A stretch of DNA of 64,000 bases from Cryptomeria japonica (taxonomy: Eukaryota; Streptophyta; Pinopsida; Cupressales; Cupressaceae). Every line of letters starts with the position of its first letter. Within the stretch, counting starts at the first letter, position 1. A program made the translations under genes and the position numbers. The DNA is taken from contig NC_081411.1 of the NCBI RefSeq assembly GCF_030272615.1, positions 153,749,971 to 153,813,970 on the forward strand, written 5' to 3'. This document shows positions 1-12,696 of this stretch, one piece after another. Under the pieces are notes generated by a model that ran no database searches, was not told the origin of the DNA, and saw only the letters and a list, made by a program, of their open reading frames with translations.

Positions 1-1998
1 ATGCGAAGTATACATTTGAGTTCACACATGCCTAATGATGCAAAGTATACAATCTGATTAATGCAAAAGTTGGTGAAGGAATTTATATGAATCATCCCTG
101 CCAATTAAAGAAGCAAACATCAAGTTCTTGCTGTCATAAATAAGGCTGAGCTGTTCTAGAATTAAGGTACCAGGGTTACTGAATCAGTGCAGATCTAAGA
201 CACATCAAGAATGCAGATCTAGGGCTTGAGTCTGAGTGTTGATTGGTGTATTGAAGGAGCAAACCTGATATACATGAAAGTGCAGACCTGTGGTTGATTC
301 CATTAGCCCTAAGAGCAAACACTTCAGACATCTTCAAGGACCTAAGATAAGTGTTGTAACTGTTATATGAATATAATCCATAATCAGATCTGAGGATCTT
401 TTTTGGTTGGGTTTTTCCTCCTAGGAGATTTTCCCAAGGTAACCATGTGTTGTTCTTATTTCTTTGTTCATTTCTATGTCATGCCTAAATCTAGAAATCT
501 CTAAATCTTTCAGCTAATCAAACTAAATTCTGATTTCTGAGTTTATATTAATCTGTAAAAATAACACAAAGATTTATATTTTATGAAGTTTCGCTATTTC
601 GAGATTTTAATTTTCACTTAAATATAATTGAATGGAATAAGTATAACTGTGATGTCAAATAAATAACAAATTAAGTGGATAGTTAAGAAGTGCTTAGGTC
701 TTGGTAATGTTATAGTTTGATTGATTTGAAATGTTAGATATCTTATATAAATGTACATTTTGTAGCATGGGGATGGTTGACTCCAATAACTTAGTTTATG
801 TAAATGTTCAGTTGTTCATCTATTTGCATGTTGAGATATACTAGGAGATTACTTATCACTTAAGTAATTTTGTTGTGTGTGTGTGGTGATGAATCAATAG
901 CATATTTTATTAGTGGATTTTGATGTGATTATATATCCATCAACTTATCTATTTAGGCGTATAGGTCATTAAGATAGTTGATATTTGAGTTGGAAGTTTT
1001 TAATGGGAGCAAGACAAATGGTAGCTTGTGATAGATTGAGCTAGAGTAAGTGGATATTTAAGTTGAAGGTTTTTAATGAAAGCAAGACAAGTGGCAGTTT
1101 GTGATAGATTGTGCTAGAGTAAGTGAACACATAGGCATTCACGTGGGTCCATATCATTTGAAACCAATCAAATATTGCTAAGTATAATCTAATGTCATGG
1201 GTATGGTGATCTCCTTATAGAGGGTAGGATATATGTGTGTGTGAGAGAAAATTCATCAGTTGTTCAAAACATTTTTTCATTGTAGCTTCAATGCCACTTG
1301 TCATGTTCCTCTTTACTTAGGGAAAATGGAAAACATAGTTGCACAAAACTTTGAGTTATGTTGTTTTGCCCTTGGTTGTAGATCTTGTGTTGATTGACAT
1401 GGGTCATGGGATTTTGTTACATTTTAAGCAGTCAATTTGCAAGTCCAAAATGTTAGTAAGAAGCTTTTCATGGTACATTTGGTTTAATGTGTCTTATATT
1501 CATTGGTTGAGAGGTGAGCACATGGTTTACTCACATGGGCTATTGATTGAAGGCCAAAGTTCAAACTTGTCAACTAAGTAATATCTCAGCCTTCAAAATA
1601 AAATAAGATAGTATGTGAAATTTGTTGAAGGAACAATTATATTACATATTAGATTGAGAGGGTGAGACCATTGTGTAGGGGCATTGTTGTAGTGTAATCA
1701 TGAAATGTAGAGGCAAATCTAATTGTGAGTCATGATATTTATGTAGGAGGTAGTTAATGAGGTAAACCAAGATTAGAAAACCCATTTCATTTGCACAAAT
1801 TAATAAAGGAACCAAGTACTTATAGACGAGCAACCTTCTAGCCATAACTAAATCCCAAAAACCTATAAAATTAAGTTCTTGTAGTCACTTTGCATAAAAA
1901 TTCCTAAGAAACTCTTTATCTATGAGGGAATATGATCTATTTGAGTGTACAAAAGTGATTCATGAGAGTAATTAATTCTCTAGAGAGGTTGTTGTTGT
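1..1998. other. AT-rich intergenic DNA with weak LTR-like remnant
   Basis: No coding region is supportable here. At 400-460 the text has a 'gggtttttcctcctaggag ... ttttcccaaggtaacc' style, resembling the R/U5 part of the Copia LTRs found elsewhere in the window (for example near 27630). No LTR boundary, primer site or partner could be found. The short open frames at 1339-1581 and 1642-1845 show no family signature. Confidence 0.4.
980..1125. repeat. 73-bp tandem duplication
   Basis: Two adjacent copies of a 73-bp unit, 980-1052 and 1053-1125, both starting gatattt and ending gagtaagtg, with a handful of substitutions. No known family; probably a simple local duplication. Confidence 0.8.
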
Positions 1999-4361
1999 TG
2001 TTAGACACAATGCACCACTGAGAGGGGGGTGAATCAGTGGTTCTCAATATTTTCACTTTAACTATCCTATGTGAGTATAGTGGTTATCAGATCTAACTCA
2101 ATGCAGACTTACCGGTTAGAGGGGAGACCAACACAAATGCAATCACACACAAAGGAGACATCACATAGCACCATCGTATACGAGGAAAACCCAAGATGGG
2201 AAAAACCTCGGTGAGAAATGTTGTTGGAGTCTACTGCTCCAATCTAGCCTCACAATGAAAACTGATTACAAAGTTTAGGGCACCAACCCAAGGAGCACCA
2301 AGCCCTAATTTAGGGCACAAACCCAAGGAGCACCAACCTCTGCACTGAGCTACAACTCAGTGATCTACAAAATATATCATCAATTACAAAAGTAATAACC
2401 TGTTACAAGTGAATCTTGCAACCACTGCATATAATCTCTCTACCAGTATCACCCCTTCTCTACCTCACCGATTCTCTACTCTTCCTGTCACTCTGCCTCT
2501 CTTCAGCTTTTTGCTGGATCACTATCTTCTACTCTCTGCTATACTCTTCTATTGCTGCCTTACCAGATCAATTCTACTAGTTACCTTTCTTCTGCTTTTG
2601 CTTTGTCGAATCTCCTCTTCACTTGCTCTACACTTCAACAATCTCTACTGTCTTCCAACCGGTTATAGCATTTCCAGTTGGCTTCACTGATACTCTCTTG
2701 CAACTTGCCGGTTACTTTAACCTTACTAGTTAAACCTTTGCTAAAACCTATTACTGGTTGTCTTCCTTCTGCTCGATCTATATGATCCTCTACAGATATC
2801 ACTCTTCATCTAGCATTACTTGGCAACATCTCTCTTTGAGGCATCATCATAATTTTGTCTTCGGCCTGCATATTTATGATTATCTACATTCCTGCCAAAA
2901 GCAACATTCAAACTTGGCGCCTTAGGGTTTCTTCCACTAATCATGAGGCACATCGAATCCAATAAGATCTCCTTCCAGAGATCGACCACCTGCAACAGAT
3001 CAATCAAACACCGTCAATCTCGCGGCTTCCAATACACATTTTCTCTGTTTAGCAAACATGACACTGTTCCTCGACCTACTTCTATCAATCACATTTAGTG
3101 ATCTCACAGTTGCTTTTACCAAATCCGATTTGCAGTTGAATGTCTTTCATCGATCATGGCATCACCCAGATCTTCGGTTTGCATCGAGCCACAAAACCTC
3201 TGCAACTCCTCCGTGATTGTCGCAATCAACATTTAATGTCGACCAACTGCCAGCTACCTCCCCGACACGACACCTCACCGACCTCTGCGAGCTTGCCACT
3301 TCAACTCCACGTGGCATCCTTGTCGATATCCACCTCAACAAATATCTATGTGTCGGCAAGACTCAGTCACCGACAATCAACAAACAACTGGTCCTTCTTT
3401 TCTATCGGTTCTCTAACCCTGCCGGTATCTCACACTTTACCGGTTAACCATCATGTATGCACTTTGTTGAACTATCAGTGGAACACCTTAACTGGTCGCC
3501 AGACATGCCTATCCATGACATACTCATTCTCACAGGTAGGATCACATCTCTTAGCCTCTTTGCTCTCTTACCGGTTCTCATACGTATCGGTAGGCACCTT
3601 GACGACACCATGTCATCAACCTTCAGTTGTTTCCATCTAAGGCATCTGCATGCCGGTTGCACTCTCTAATTGCAACTGCTCCACTTTGCCTTCTTCATCA
3701 TCAGACCAAACATCATCTCATCCAGTTTGTCAAGGTGACAAACCCATCACTTCTTTACTCTTCCTTTTCTATCCTAGTGGCACAATATGCCAACCCTTTC
3801 TGATCCGGTGCACATCTCTGATTACATGAACCTAAGGCATCCTTTTGTTTCACTGGTAGATCCAATGTGAGCCTTCAATCACCTACCTTCTACTTATGTC
3901 TTATCTCATAGAACTAAGATGCATACTTTGCATAATACGAGATAAGCTCCACTTACCAGTGGGAGTGGATCCTTGTCATCTGCATCTTGCAATGCACTCA
4001 TGTGGCTTCCCTGTTTGTGCAACATATCTTCAAACATGCACATGTGATCCAGTTCGGCACATTCACTGTCAGTCTTCTCTTCATATGGTGACTGCATCTC
4101 TATCCGGTGGGAGTCCTGCTATTCTACATCCACACAGTGTATCGACGACCTGTACATCCTTCTCCTCTTGTGTTGATGTGATTTAGATAACACTCCACCT
4201 CTTCATCACAATCAACAACTCAACATCTTGCCTACTCACAGATGTCATCATTTACCGGTTGTTATATCATTCCGGTCTCTTGTCCATGTCTTCTACACAA
4301 GTCAAACACTAACTTGTGTATCGATGACTCCAATGACATCAATGACAACACAATGCCAACA
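1999..4361 (-). mobile_element. Solo LTR of a Copia-type element (minus strand)
   Basis: On the minus strand the segment begins TGTTGGCATTG and ends TCTAACA. Near its U5 end is the TGATTCACCCCCC(TCTCAG) motif shared with the LTRs at 26974, 32873, 39230 and 43184. It also has the shared 'aaacccaagatgggaaaaacc' style block at 2185-2210. No polypurine tract follows 4361 and no primer site precedes 1999, so this looks like a solo LTR left by LTR-LTR recombination. Flanking 5-mers gttgt and attgc agree at only three positions, so the target duplication is uncertain. Open frames inside it (2409-2690, 3140-3640, 3896-4186) are not genes. Confidence 0.75.
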
Positions 4362-6439
4362 ATTGCAATAAATTTAGTGAATTAGTACTTGAATGTAGTG
4401 CAAATATTGTAAACCTTACACAAAAGGACAAGATTATATCCCTTAAAGGTTCAGATACAGTCACATCAATATTTTATGATTATTAAAGATGAACAAAATT
4501 GCATGCTAGTGGCTAACTCTTTTTCTTTTCATTGTTCAAATATATAGCAAAGCTATTCATATGCATGCCTTTAAACTATTTTGTAGTTGACACATGTTCA
4601 AATATGTATCATTATTAAAGGTGTTTAAACTAGTGTCACATTCTCAATCTATATAGCTTGAGCCAAAAGGAGATACTGACAGTTGTATATAATTGTGGAG
4701 TTAAGTAGAAGCATATTGACCCTCTTAATCTACACAACCTAAAGTAAAGAAAAATTTAAAAATGATTTATCCACACAAAAGGTTATTGAAGAGTCAGAAT
4801 CAATGTGGTTCCCTCAATATATGCATGAAAGAACTAGTGAAAGCATATTATGATGTAATATGCCATAATCTCAACCACCTCTTATCCCCCTTTCAAATTG
4901 TATGTATACAATTTGAGAGAAGAGTGTAAAATGGGCACATATAACAATGTGTTGGCCATAGTTTTTGAAAAATATAAGGCATGAAAATAGATGGATAATT
5001 GGGCACGAATTGCCCCAATTTTACCCCACATATGATGCAAAATCATACAAAGGATAAGCTATGTAAGTAAAATGATGCATAAGAGTATAACATTCAATGT
5101 GTGATGTAAGCATGAAACCAAGGCATAAATGTACTAATGTAATATAGCAACATCATGTAAATATCATAATATAATGGCATAAAAATGTCATCATGAGAAA
5201 CATATGCACAATGTTAGAATTGAAACCAATGGGATTTATTTGAGAGAAAATATCGTAGAATAAATTCTCCCTCGAATATAGAAGAAATGACAAGCACCAC
5301 AAATGTGAAGTAAAAAATGTAGAAAGTGAGTTGTGAAAGGAGAACAAGAGGAGCATGACACAAAAGGATAAAATGTAGCATGGAACAAAAAATAACTACC
5401 AAAGGATAAGCATAATAAATAAGGATTCAACAAAAGGCCAACAAAATGTATGATAAAGGAGAAACACAATAGTTGTGGCCCCAACAAAAATGGTAAAGGC
5501 ATAAACCAAAAAACAGAAAGGAGCTATGCTTTGATCAACATATAAGAATGTTTTTAAGGCACTACATAACTTTCTATCATCTCAAATCCATGGGAAAAAT
5601 ATAAAAAAGAAAAATGGAAAGTGAAGTGAAAAATGGCATGAACCTAGAAGAAAATGTTTGTAGCCACTTGTTTTAGCATGCATCATCAAAGGTGTCTTTA
5701 TCTTAGCCAAGAATATGAAAATCATCATAAAATGTAATCAAAAGAAAAATAAAGAACATGGAATTTTTTGAAATGGATATTTTTAGGATAATGGTGTCTC
5801 AACCTTGCAATTACATAAGTTACTATTTATAGTAAGTTTACATTTGAGCATAGATTGGTCTAAATTTTTTCCCAAAGCCACAAATTGGCTACATAAGCAA
5901 TGGCAATAAATTTTTGTTGCAAAATCATGTCCGGATCTAAAGATATTAAAATTTTAATTTTTTAAAGTTTCAAAGTTAATTTTGAAGGTCTTAGAGGTGT
6001 TTTTTGGGCTTGAAAGTGGTTGTAACTGACATAGCAAGTTATAGCTGATAAAGCATTTCACAAGGCTTTTTGATACTTCAAATGGTTCATCAATCAAATC
6101 AAAAGTTATGGCCTTAAGAAGTTGGGTCTCTTGAAACAAGAAATGTAAAAACGTGTTGGACACAATAATGAGTTGTAAAAGGGGTTACACATGTCAATGT
6201 GTTTTATGACACATTATAGGGAATCTAAGATTGGATAGAAGTTGGTCACCATGTTTTGGGTGGTTTTAGCTCATGATTTTGTAGCACTGTTTGACAATTT
6301 CATGTATTGTATCTCCTATATTAGCTACATGAGATGGAGGTTGTTTGTAAGAGTCTTAAAGCTATTGAGTTACCTATGGATATTTAGTTGGTGATACTCC
6401 AATGAGAAGCTTCCTCTGCAAGTATATTGTATTCTATTG

Positions 6440-6766
6440 TTGATTTTTGAATAATATTTTGGGTGACTTTTGGAGTGTGGGATTTTCCCCCCAAAAGGGT
6501 TTTCCCCATGTAAACCAGTGTTATGGTATGGATGCTATTTCTGTTATTTCTATTTAGTTTTTGTAATTGTTGTAAAGATCTTTAAAAAAATTGCATTACC
6601 ATCCTCTCAAGATTATTGTAGGAAGTGTTTTAGCTACCTTAACTTCCTTTCAAGGAGATAAATTTAATGCAATAAGATCACGATTTTCTTAGCTCACTAG
6701 AAGATCATCTTCATCACAATCATCAACAAAATATATCCATAAGTAATTATGCATGGTATCGAGATG
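6440..6766 (+). mobile_element. Possible Copia LTR 3' end plus primer-binding site
   Basis: At 6480-6530 lies 'ttttccccccaaaagggttttccccatgtaaacc', a style typical of Copia R/U5 regions. About 230 bp downstream, 6754-6766 reads TGGTATCGAGATG, close to the initiator tRNA-Met primer site TGGTATCAGAGC. No gag frame follows and the LTR start was not found, so this is a tentative remnant. Confidence 0.3.
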
Positions 6767-9700
6767 AACTTAAATTACCATGTGAAGTTGGCCTATTTAA
6801 AAAAGTTGAGTAAGAAAAAATATCACAGTTAGATTTAGGTACCCAAACCTATTTAAATAATTTTGTTTTCCTTTAGCATTGCCTTGTTTGATATTGCATA
6901 CAAAAATATTCTTTTTGACTATTGCTCTGTCTTTTATTTTTTCTTAAATCTTTCTTTGCTACACAATGCTCTTCTTTATTTTCAACATGTTTGGTAATAT
7001 AATTTTGTTCTTTTCACCGTGCTTGTTTATATACATTTTTTATTTCTTTTCAAAATGTGTTGTTACATATTTTTGTTCTTTCTTATCCACATGCTTAGTT
7101 TGATTCCTCACTTGAATGTATTTGATCTAGGTAAGGAAGGAGGCCTAAATAATTTGTATGACCTTTCTACAACCACACACCCTTGTATGATAGTTGATAC
7201 CAATAGGTATTTTTTTAAATATAGGTTTTGCTTTGTTAATTCTTGCTTCTTGTTCTTTGAAACATTTGTAGAAAAAAAAATGTATTGTGTTGCTCATATG
7301 GAGGTACTCTACCCATTTAGGAAAGAGGTTGATATTCATGATATATCATACTCACAATATCATCATTAATATGAAACTTGAAACATTGTTGTAATATGGA
7401 TAATATGGTTTGAGCTTGTTCAACCTACAACATCCAAGAAGAATGCTAAATTGCTTCGATGTAGGGATGATATGATATGGTACATCATATGACTAGTTTT
7501 CAACAACAAAATGTCAGAGTTCATCTATTCTCTTAAATTGGATACAATATAAACACATTAATGTATGGGAAACTTGTTGATTTATTAGCAATACAATTGC
7601 AACATTACATTAGAGTTTCTTGGGTAAATTTGGACATCTCCCTTAAGAAAATTGATTTTTCAGTCATTTGAAACCCCAAAAATTCATACAAGACCAGATT
7701 TCAAATATAAGATATTATTCACATGAAAAATAGGAGACATATCCCTTTGCTAACACTAACTCCAATCAATGATTTTTAAGTTCTCCCTTGGGCTCCGAAT
7801 TGTAAAAGACATCTCCAAAGCCTTCTTCCACCTTCTCGGGGTCAACTTCAACATAAGTAGATTTGATAATAAAATCTTAGAATTCCTTAGCCTAATCTTA
7901 CTCTTCAATTGACATCCCTTTGCCTCATGTTCTACAACTTATTTGTATAGACAACTCGCAACCACAGGAAGAATTTTTCCCTTTATCTTAATCACCATGT
8001 TGTACCAATTTGTGATTGATACCTTTTCTTCAGGGATAAATTAGGATAAACTAATAAAGGGCACACCTAGAATTAAGGGCTCAAATAAGAGTGATAATAT
8101 TATAATGTGGAATAAGACCTATAATATTGAACTAAATATTAATTAATTACAATAAAGGTCCTATAATGCATAGAGAAAATAAAAATACTAAAATGAGTGC
8201 TAGGAGAGTGTAAAATTGGACACACTAATAAAGGTGCACTATTTACAATGCTATACTTTTTATCTGAGTGATCACTATCTTGTTATCTTAGTGTTTGATC
8301 GTATCATTTTATCAAAAAAAATGTTTTTCCGTCTAACATGTTTGTGATGAAACAACTTAGTAATATTTGACAAAGGTCCAGGTCTCCTCCCTAGGGGCAA
8401 CTCCACATGGTTAGAGGATTCTACTTTCCTTTTGCATCTTGATAAAATTATTTTAAATTTTTATCTCTACTTTATCTTGGCATCTCATAATAATGATATG
8501 CTTGCTAAAGTAGGGGCAAAATGTAACGTTGTAAATTGAACCTTGTGCAATTCCAAGCTACACAAGTGTCTTTTCTTTATGCTGAATGGAGACCCTCTTC
8601 ATCTTTTGCCATTTTTTTTGCATGGCTTGCTCCGTCACTTGCTATTTTTCCCTTTTTCCCAACCTCATTGACTATATGACTCATGGACAACCATGTAGCA
8701 CACTAGCATCCCACAAATCTACATTCCTTAGGTGGCCATTTGAGCATTATTCCTACAAATGACAAAGTTTGTAACATCTCTTCCTGCGATCACTGACGTC
8801 AGTTTCATTCCCAACATGCATATTTGGCCTTGGAAGCTTCATTTTGAGGGGCTAGGAACTCATTCTAGTAGGCTATTCACTCTATGATTTCTAACTAATC
8901 TCACTATTCACTCCATTGAAGCTCTCTAGTAATATCTCTAGCACTCTCAACATTTTTTTCTCTCTCACATTCTGAATACCATTGTCACGCTTTGAGGAGG
9001 ACTTCACACTTCATCTTCTTCATCTGAAAAGTTGCTTGCTTTGGGTGTGGAGGAGGAGTTCTCTTCTTTTCCTTTCTTATCTTTATTAGCATACGTGTTA
9101 TCATATTTACTTTTCATTCCATTATTGGTTTATCCAAATCTATCTATCTGATTGTCCATGGAGGTGGAAACACCAAAATGGGGGTCTGACGATGGTAGAC
9201 CATTAAACATGACCGCAAAATTTTTCCTTTCTAGTTTGTGTGTAGGTTTTGTTGGAGAAGAGTTGCTTTGTTGGAGGCTTGAATTGTGGACCCTTTGTGA
9301 GCTCCTTTCTTTCCCTACTTTACTCTTTTATTTAGCATTTGTAGTCATTTTCATCTTTTGTTATGCATTTATTTAAGTTTAGAACTATTTGAAAACATAC
9401 TTGCCACTTTGAGCTCTTTCTATGAAACTCTGTACTTTGTCCATACATGATCCTAACGTGTCGCACTGTCGTCCACGACCCATGCATGCGTCCTTGGGCA
9501 AAGAGTGGGCAAAGGGTGTTAGGAAGCCTCTGTGACCCATTATGTGTTATCTATGAGGTACTTGACAACCTTAGGCTTTGTACTCATTCTGAGTGGAGAG
9601 GTAGAATAGTGAGTCCCTAAGAGGTTGTTATCCAACTATCAGAGTGGTTCACATTTCCCCCCTCTACAGTAGCACATTCATTTTTCCATTTACTTCTTCT

Positions 9701-11091
9701 ATTGATTGCTCAACAAGCATTGCACATTGAGAGATAGTAACAACCTTTATGTATTTCTCATAAAAAAAGACATTATAGTTGTAGATTGTATTCAAAACAA
9801 GAATAGATCCAAGTTCTATTTCATTGAAATGTTTTGTTAAAACATAAAAATAGTATTCTCAAATCATCATCTCACATGCAAATACCCAAAAATAGCTTTC
9901 TACAAAAAAATAATAATTGAAACTTATAATATCAAACAACATTGAAGTTACAAAAGTAGCGTTTGAAGCTTGCTATAATGCTATAAATGATTATCATATC
10001 CTACTAAACCAACTTGCCACTAACAAGCCATGGACATTGTTATTTCTCTTTCAATGACCTTTACATCCACTCAATTTCATGCATATACCAATTTTTAAAA
10101 TTTTTTTTGCTAATATCAAATATTGCATTGACATTATAGGAGGAGTTTGGTATAAAGCTATAAATAATGTTCATGTCCTTTTAGTGCCAGTATTGCTATG
10201 ATTAAATGTAATCAATGAATTCAAGAAACCACAAATTGCAATGGTTGCTACAATGCCAATTGAAAACTTACTAGGTTAATATTTTTGATATGGAAAACAC
10301 TCTACTAAAGTGTCAAAAGTTTCAAAACTCAATTTGTTGTGCAACATAGTGTGTTTTTGACATGTGAACTTCTATCACATGTTCTCACGACTAGGTCTAG
10401 ATAAATAGTAATTGAGTTTGCAATTTGATTCCCTAGTTTGTTTTTCCATATGTATTTCTCTACAAGATATGCATATTGAGAGCTAATGTATTACCAAATA
10501 GATGACACCTCACAAAACTATACCTTCATTCATATTTGGTGAATGTTACAACATGTAAGCTATTTGTTAGATGACTTTGTGTTACTGATCCCCTTGACAA
10601 AAGTAATAAACTATAGAATTTAAGACAAGTTGAGTTATAGGAAAATGTCAAGCTATGATTAACTAGAGACCCAATTCATCAACATCTAGATAAAAAACTC
10701 ATAAAATGATTGCTCATTATATGAGTAGGAGTTCAATCTAATTAATAATCCGCATATCCTCCAATAAAAATTTGACATAGCGGATATTAAGCAAGCCACC
10801 AATGTCTTTACTAAATAAAATCTAGCATTGCTATCAAAAATTGTGTTGGCACTGTTAAAACAATTCTAGCTAGAGAAGCATTCAACCATACACATATCTA
10901 ACCTTTTTCAAATGGGCAAGCATAAACAACACACTCTAAGCTTTGACTTATTTACTTGACCCATTCAAAATCACACTAGCTTCTCCGATAAAACCCACAT
11001 ATTACTTAGTGCAATTTCAGATGAAACCCCTAAACAAATCAAAACTTAATATGTGCTATTTAAACCAAAACCTTCTAAACTGCAAATGTCA

Positions 11092-11159
11092 GCCCTTGTT
11101 TAATGTAGCCTTAGTTTAATGTAGCCCTTGTTTAATGTGCCCTTGTTTAATGTATGCCT
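11092..11159. repeat. Short tandem array (about 16-19 bp units)
   Basis: Four near copies of GCCCTTGTTTAATGTA follow one another, with small length changes between them. Confidence 0.75.
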
Positions 11160-11224
11160 TCCTATCTTTCAGAAAACGGATCAATTTACAGAAAATGGCC
11201 GAACTTTTACTGAAAATTTAAATA

Positions 11225-11340
11225 CAAGGTAAATTTTACTTGAAACGACCGTAGATGGTTCTAAAAATTGAAATATAGGCTGAATTTGTATGAAACAACC
11301 GTAGATAGTCCTGCAAATTGAAATAGACTGCTAAATTTAC
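11225..11340. repeat. Degenerate 50-bp tandem repeat
   Basis: The blocks tgaaacgaccgtagatgg (11241) and tgaaacaaccgtagatag (11291) start similar units that continue through 'aaattgaaata' and 'ctgaattt' or 'ctaaattt'. About two and a half copies are visible. Confidence 0.6.
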
Positions 11341-11683
11341 ATAAAAACTTTCGCAGATTATGGTAAAGCTAGAGACGGGCGGCTCAATTTAGCCAGAACG
11401 GCCGTAAGTTTACTGCACAGCCGAATTGACGGGAAACAACCCTATTTTTTCATAGAAATTGAAAATCGAAGCTGAACTGAAGAAGTGATAGCAGGTTTTC
11501 CTCCAAATTAGAATTATAAGGTCGAATAGGGCATTTCAGGTGAATATATTGTTTTGGATTGATACACAAATAGAATATATTTTTACCAGTAATTTTCTTT
11601 GTTCATTGAAATGTTAAGGATTACAATTTTTTTTAATATAACTATAATGATGTATCATACATTAATACTATACTGTAAACCAA

Positions 11684-11781
11684 ACCATAAATTTGACTAT
11701 GTAGAATACAATAACTTAAATCATGCTCAATTACCATAAATTTGACTATGTAGATTACAATAACTTAAATCATGATAAATT
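11684..11781. repeat. 49-bp tandem duplication
   Basis: Two adjacent 49-bp units, 11684-11732 and 11733-11781, begin accataaatttgactatgta and differ at only a few bases. Confidence 0.8.
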
Positions 11782-11828
11782 ATAAATGAGGGTCAATCTT
11801 CCTCCCTACTAGCATTATTAGGCTAGAT

Positions 11829-12696
11829 TTATGCTAATCTCCTCACAGAAAAGAGGAAAGTTGAGAGAAGATCCCTCAAATGATAGTGCTGGAAGAGGAA
11901 TTTCTTTCTTGCAAAGAAACGATGGAGGGGGTGATGGTGGAGAGTGCGAAACAGGAGGCAGAGGAGAAAGGGGAGGTGGTTGAAGTTATTTATAATAGTT
12001 ATCCAGGGTGGAGGATGTGAGTAAGCTAGAGGTGGAGATTCAATGCAAAGTGGTGGTGGAGGTGAGGATGGATACTCAATGCATGAGAGGGGAAGGAATG
12101 GGAGTAAGGCCAAGGGGATGTATAATATGGAAGTGTGGTGGAGCTGGAGGTCAAGGTGGAAGCATATGATAATGGACAGCAGAGGAGGAGAATGTGATGG
12201 AAGTGGAGGATAAATGCAAGGAGGTGGTGGAAATGGAGTTCTTAGAATCAATGGATGAAGTGGGGAGAGGTGGGGGGGATGATGGATAATGAGGAGGAGG
12301 TGGAGGTGTAGGGAATGGAGAAGCAGAATCAATGGATGGAAGGAGTAGAAGTGAGGAGTGTGATGGATGATGAGGGGATGGTAGAGATGGAAGTGGAGGT
12401 GGTCACAGTGATGATGAGAACTCATTTCATTGAGGGGGACGAGGTGGGGAATGCGGTGGAGGTGATGAGTAATATGGAGGATGTGGTGGAGGTAGACGTG
12501 AATGATAATGACCTGGAGAAGGTTGGGGAAGAAGAAGAGAATGTGGTGGAGGCAGAGGTGAATGAGATGGTGGACGGTAGTATACTAGTTTTAGCTGTGG
12601 AAAAGAGTGCATCTGTGGAGCTGCGTGCGGAATTGAATGAACATGGTAGATAGGTGAAGGTGGAGGTGGAGATAGAGATGGTGTAGGATGAACATA
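11829..12696 (-). pseudogene. Broken extensin-like tail of the LRX gene
   Basis: This is the direct downstream continuation of the LRX reading frame after its stop codon. From 12696 down to the TGA at 12427-12429 the same frame stays open and encodes a Pro/Ser/His/Tyr-rich stretch with pieces such as SPPPPSPIYHVH and RLPPPHPPYYSSPPP. A second open frame (12425-11829) overlaps in another phase and includes FPPPPCIYPPLP and YPSSPPPPLCIESPPL. LRX proteins normally end in a Hyp-rich extensin domain with Ser-Pro(3-5) repeats that anchors them in the cell wall. Two lesions, the TAA at 12697-12699 and a frameshift near 12426, separate this tail from the LRR part. The plus-strand frame at 12315-12653 is its shadow. 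Confidence 0.6.

Larger units (their letters stand above)
4362..11683. other. Long AT-rich intergenic stretch, no gene recognised
   Basis: About 7.3 kb without a supportable coding region. Open frames are short, AT-driven and unlike any family I recognise (for example 7019-7369 and 9152-9376). The stretch holds one possible Copia LTR end with primer site (6440-6766) and the short tandem repeats listed separately. It is probably old, decayed repeat DNA upstream or downstream of the LRX gene. Confidence 0.5.

Noticed and set aside
7019-7369. 116-residue ORF in the intergenic stretch
   Set aside because: AT-driven, Phe/Tyr-rich composition and no recognisable domain or gene structure.
9152-9376. 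74-residue ORF
   Set aside because: No domain and no splice or neighbour support; left as intergenic.
12315-12653. Val/Glu-rich plus-strand ORF
   Set aside because: Shadow of the Pro/His-rich extensin tail on the other strand.
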